Shown: piece after piece, positions 5,570 through 6,380 of the stretch
Numbering within the stretch: position 1 is the first letter of the stretch
Layout of the letters: each line of letters begins with the position of its first letter
NCBI GenBank assembly: GCA_910585665.1
Contig: CAJUFI010000108.1
Location: 1 to 6,380 of the forward strand
Reading direction: 5' to 3'
From: an uncultured Acetatifactor sp.
GTDB taxonomy: Bacteria > Bacillota > Clostridia > Lachnospirales > Lachnospiraceae
DNA: 6,380 bases
The notes under the pieces: model-generated
Seen by the model: only the letters and a program-made list of their open reading frames with translations
What the model was told of the DNA's origin: nothing
Databases searched by the model: none
Position numbers and translations under genes: made by a program

Positions 5570-5609
5570 TCCAACTATTCGTTAAAGAAGCCTTTTGCGA
5601 ATAGTTGGA
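5570..5609. repeat. Perfect 12-bp inverted repeat hairpin downstream of dtd
   Basis: TCCAACTATTCG (5570-5581) and CGAATAGTTGGA (5598-5609) are exact complements around a 16-base loop, which itself holds AAAG/CTTT (5584-5587 with 5592-5595). There is no T run on either strand, so this is not a standard intrinsic terminator. It could still end dtd transcripts or protect their 3' ends. A smaller stem, CCATC/GATGG (5619-5623 with 5635-5639), follows. Confidence 0.7.
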
Positions 5610-5650
5610 TATAGGGGACCATCTGCTCTCCTCCGATGGATTGCACTTTA

Positions 5651-5750
5651 GGAATTGTCGGAAAATAACTGATGCAACTTCTTTAGAAGAAAGCCCGGAA
5701 ATACAAAGAAAACGGCGATAAACTCGCATCGGTTATTTGCAGACAATTCC
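5651..5750. repeat. 25-bp imperfect inverted repeat pair spanning 100 bp
   Basis: The arms 5651-5675 and 5726-5750 are complementary at 22 of 25 positions; both outer ends are the 9-mer GGAATTGTC or its complement. The 50-base centre contains a small CTTC/GAAG stem. The outer end lies three bases from the Nudix stop codon. The structure could fold as a large stem-loop in the Nudix 3' end. It also resembles a small non-autonomous or REP-like element, but no transposase or clear target duplication is seen. Confidence 0.7.
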
Positions 5751-5753
5751 TTA

Positions 5754-6302
5754 TTATCGCTCAGCAAAGAAATAGGCAGCCAGCTGGGCCCTGGAACTGA
5801 AAGATTCGGTCTCCAGCAGGGACTTGATTTCGGCCTTGGTATAGAACCGGGCGTCAATCTGTTCGTTTTCGGATGTGTGGTCTTCAAAATCGCCTTCCAC
5901 CTCCACAAAAGCGATATATGTAGTTGTGTCGGAAATCGCCACCGCAGCAAAGGACGGAGGAAGGATTTTGGTGATATGCTTTACTTTCAGGCCGGTTTCC
6001 TCATAAAGCTCCCTTAGGATGCATTCCTCTATGGACTCGTCCGGCTCCAGCATTCCGGCGCACAGATTGTACACGGTGCGGTTGACGCCCATGCGGAATT
6101 CATGGAGCAAAAGCATCTTGTCCTGATAGGTGGCGATGATGGACACCCCGCTGGGCTTGCCGCCGATATCCTCCACGCCGTTCAGGTTTCTGCGGCTGAC
6201 CATTTCATACTTTTTCTCCCGGCCTGCCTTGTTCCGATAAGTAAGCTCATAATTCTTCAGATATTTTCCGTCTCTGACCTTTTCAAATTTTATGAATTCC
6301 AT
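5754..6302 (-). CDS. Nudix hydrolase, ADP-ribose pyrophosphatase-like
   Basis: The 182-residue cytoplasmic enzyme carries a complete Nudix box at residues 83-105 (G-x5-E-x7-REL-YEETGL), which binds the metal and hydrolyses nucleoside diphosphates linked to another group. The N-terminal strand-rich part, with KYEMVSRRN and GVSIIATYQDKMLLLHEFRMGVNRTVYNLCAG, is that of the ADP-ribose/sugar-nucleotide pyrophosphatase subgroup (NudF type). Exact substrate cannot be read from sequence. The start is well supported: AAGGAG (complement of 6310-6315) lies seven bases upstream of ATG 6302. It converges on dtd, with a 25-bp inverted repeat beginning three bases after its stop. I see no confident promoter in the remaining 60 bases upstream. 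Confidence 0.9.
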   Translation of the reverse strand: MEFIKFEKVRDGKYLKNYELTYRNKAGREKKYEMVSRRNLNGVEDIGGKPSGVSIIATYQDKMLLLHEFRMGVNRTVYNLCAGMLEPDESIEECILRELYEETGLKVKHITKILPPSFAAVAISDTTTYIAFVEVEGDFEDHTSENEQIDARFYTKAEIKSLLETESFSSRAQLAAYFFAER

Positions 6303-6320
6303 GGGGATTCTCCTTGTTTA

Positions 6321-6340
6321 TTCAATTCTTGAGAGTTGAA
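6321..6340. repeat. Small imperfect palindrome upstream of the Nudix gene
   Basis: TTCAA (6321-6325) pairs with TTGAA (6336-6340), and inner TCT/AGA (6327-6329 with 6332-6334) extends the symmetry. It lies just upstream of the Nudix ribosome binding site and could be an operator or leader hairpin. On the + strand a short TTTTT follows, but no gene leads into it, so it is not called a terminator. Confidence 0.3.
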
Positions 6341-6380
6341 AGTTTTTAATAAAAAGAATAACCCTTTCACATGGATTTGT

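Overview
The window looks like chromosomal backbone of a Gram-positive anaerobe, most likely a Clostridia/Lachnospiraceae-type Firmicute. This is inference from strong AAGGAG-type ribosome binding sites, a Gram-positive LexA (SOS) operator pattern, rubrerythrin, a YtvI/PerM-type AI-2E-family membrane protein, and mixed mid-GC coding sequence. No rRNA, tRNA, CRISPR array, transposase or phage gene is visible.

Layout. Positions 1-84 are the 3' end of an unidentified + strand gene, followed by a long hairpin terminator (133-199). Positions about 200-480 are non-coding, with a perfect DnaA-box match, a near match and short repeats. A consensus sigma-A promoter (485-513), overlapped and followed by three LexA-box-like sites (490-547), drives a small membrane-anchored LysM protein (570-968) that resembles the SOS cell-division inhibitor YneA. 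Its stop codon and that of the convergent recombinase gene lie at opposite ends of one hairpin (966-1003).

On the minus strand a TtcA-like PP-loop tRNA thiolase (2790-2074) and a XerC/D-like tyrosine recombinase (2074-1001) form a two-gene unit joined by a TAATG stop/start overlap. Its promoter (2869-2897) lies in a divergent region carrying an unusual tandem 14-bp repeat plus an inverted copy. On the other side is a rubrerythrin gene (2978-3586, peroxide defence). Next comes a + strand pair with its own promoter: an AI-2E-family transporter (3720-5015) and D-aminoacyl-tRNA deacylase dtd (5050-5544). A Nudix hydrolase of the ADP-ribose pyrophosphatase type (6302-5754) converges on dtd across a gap of about 210 bp that is full of palindromes.

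Biologically, several genes deal with stress or quality control: SOS division arrest, peroxide removal, mischarged-tRNA proofreading and nucleotide-sugar clean-up. That shared theme is inferred from the gene families; the sequence does not show that they form one system. I see no clear new multi-gene system. The best leads are the triple-operator SOS promoter, the repeats upstream of ttcA, and the palindromic block between dtd and the Nudix gene, which may be an interspersed repeat that also rewrote the C-terminus of Dtd.
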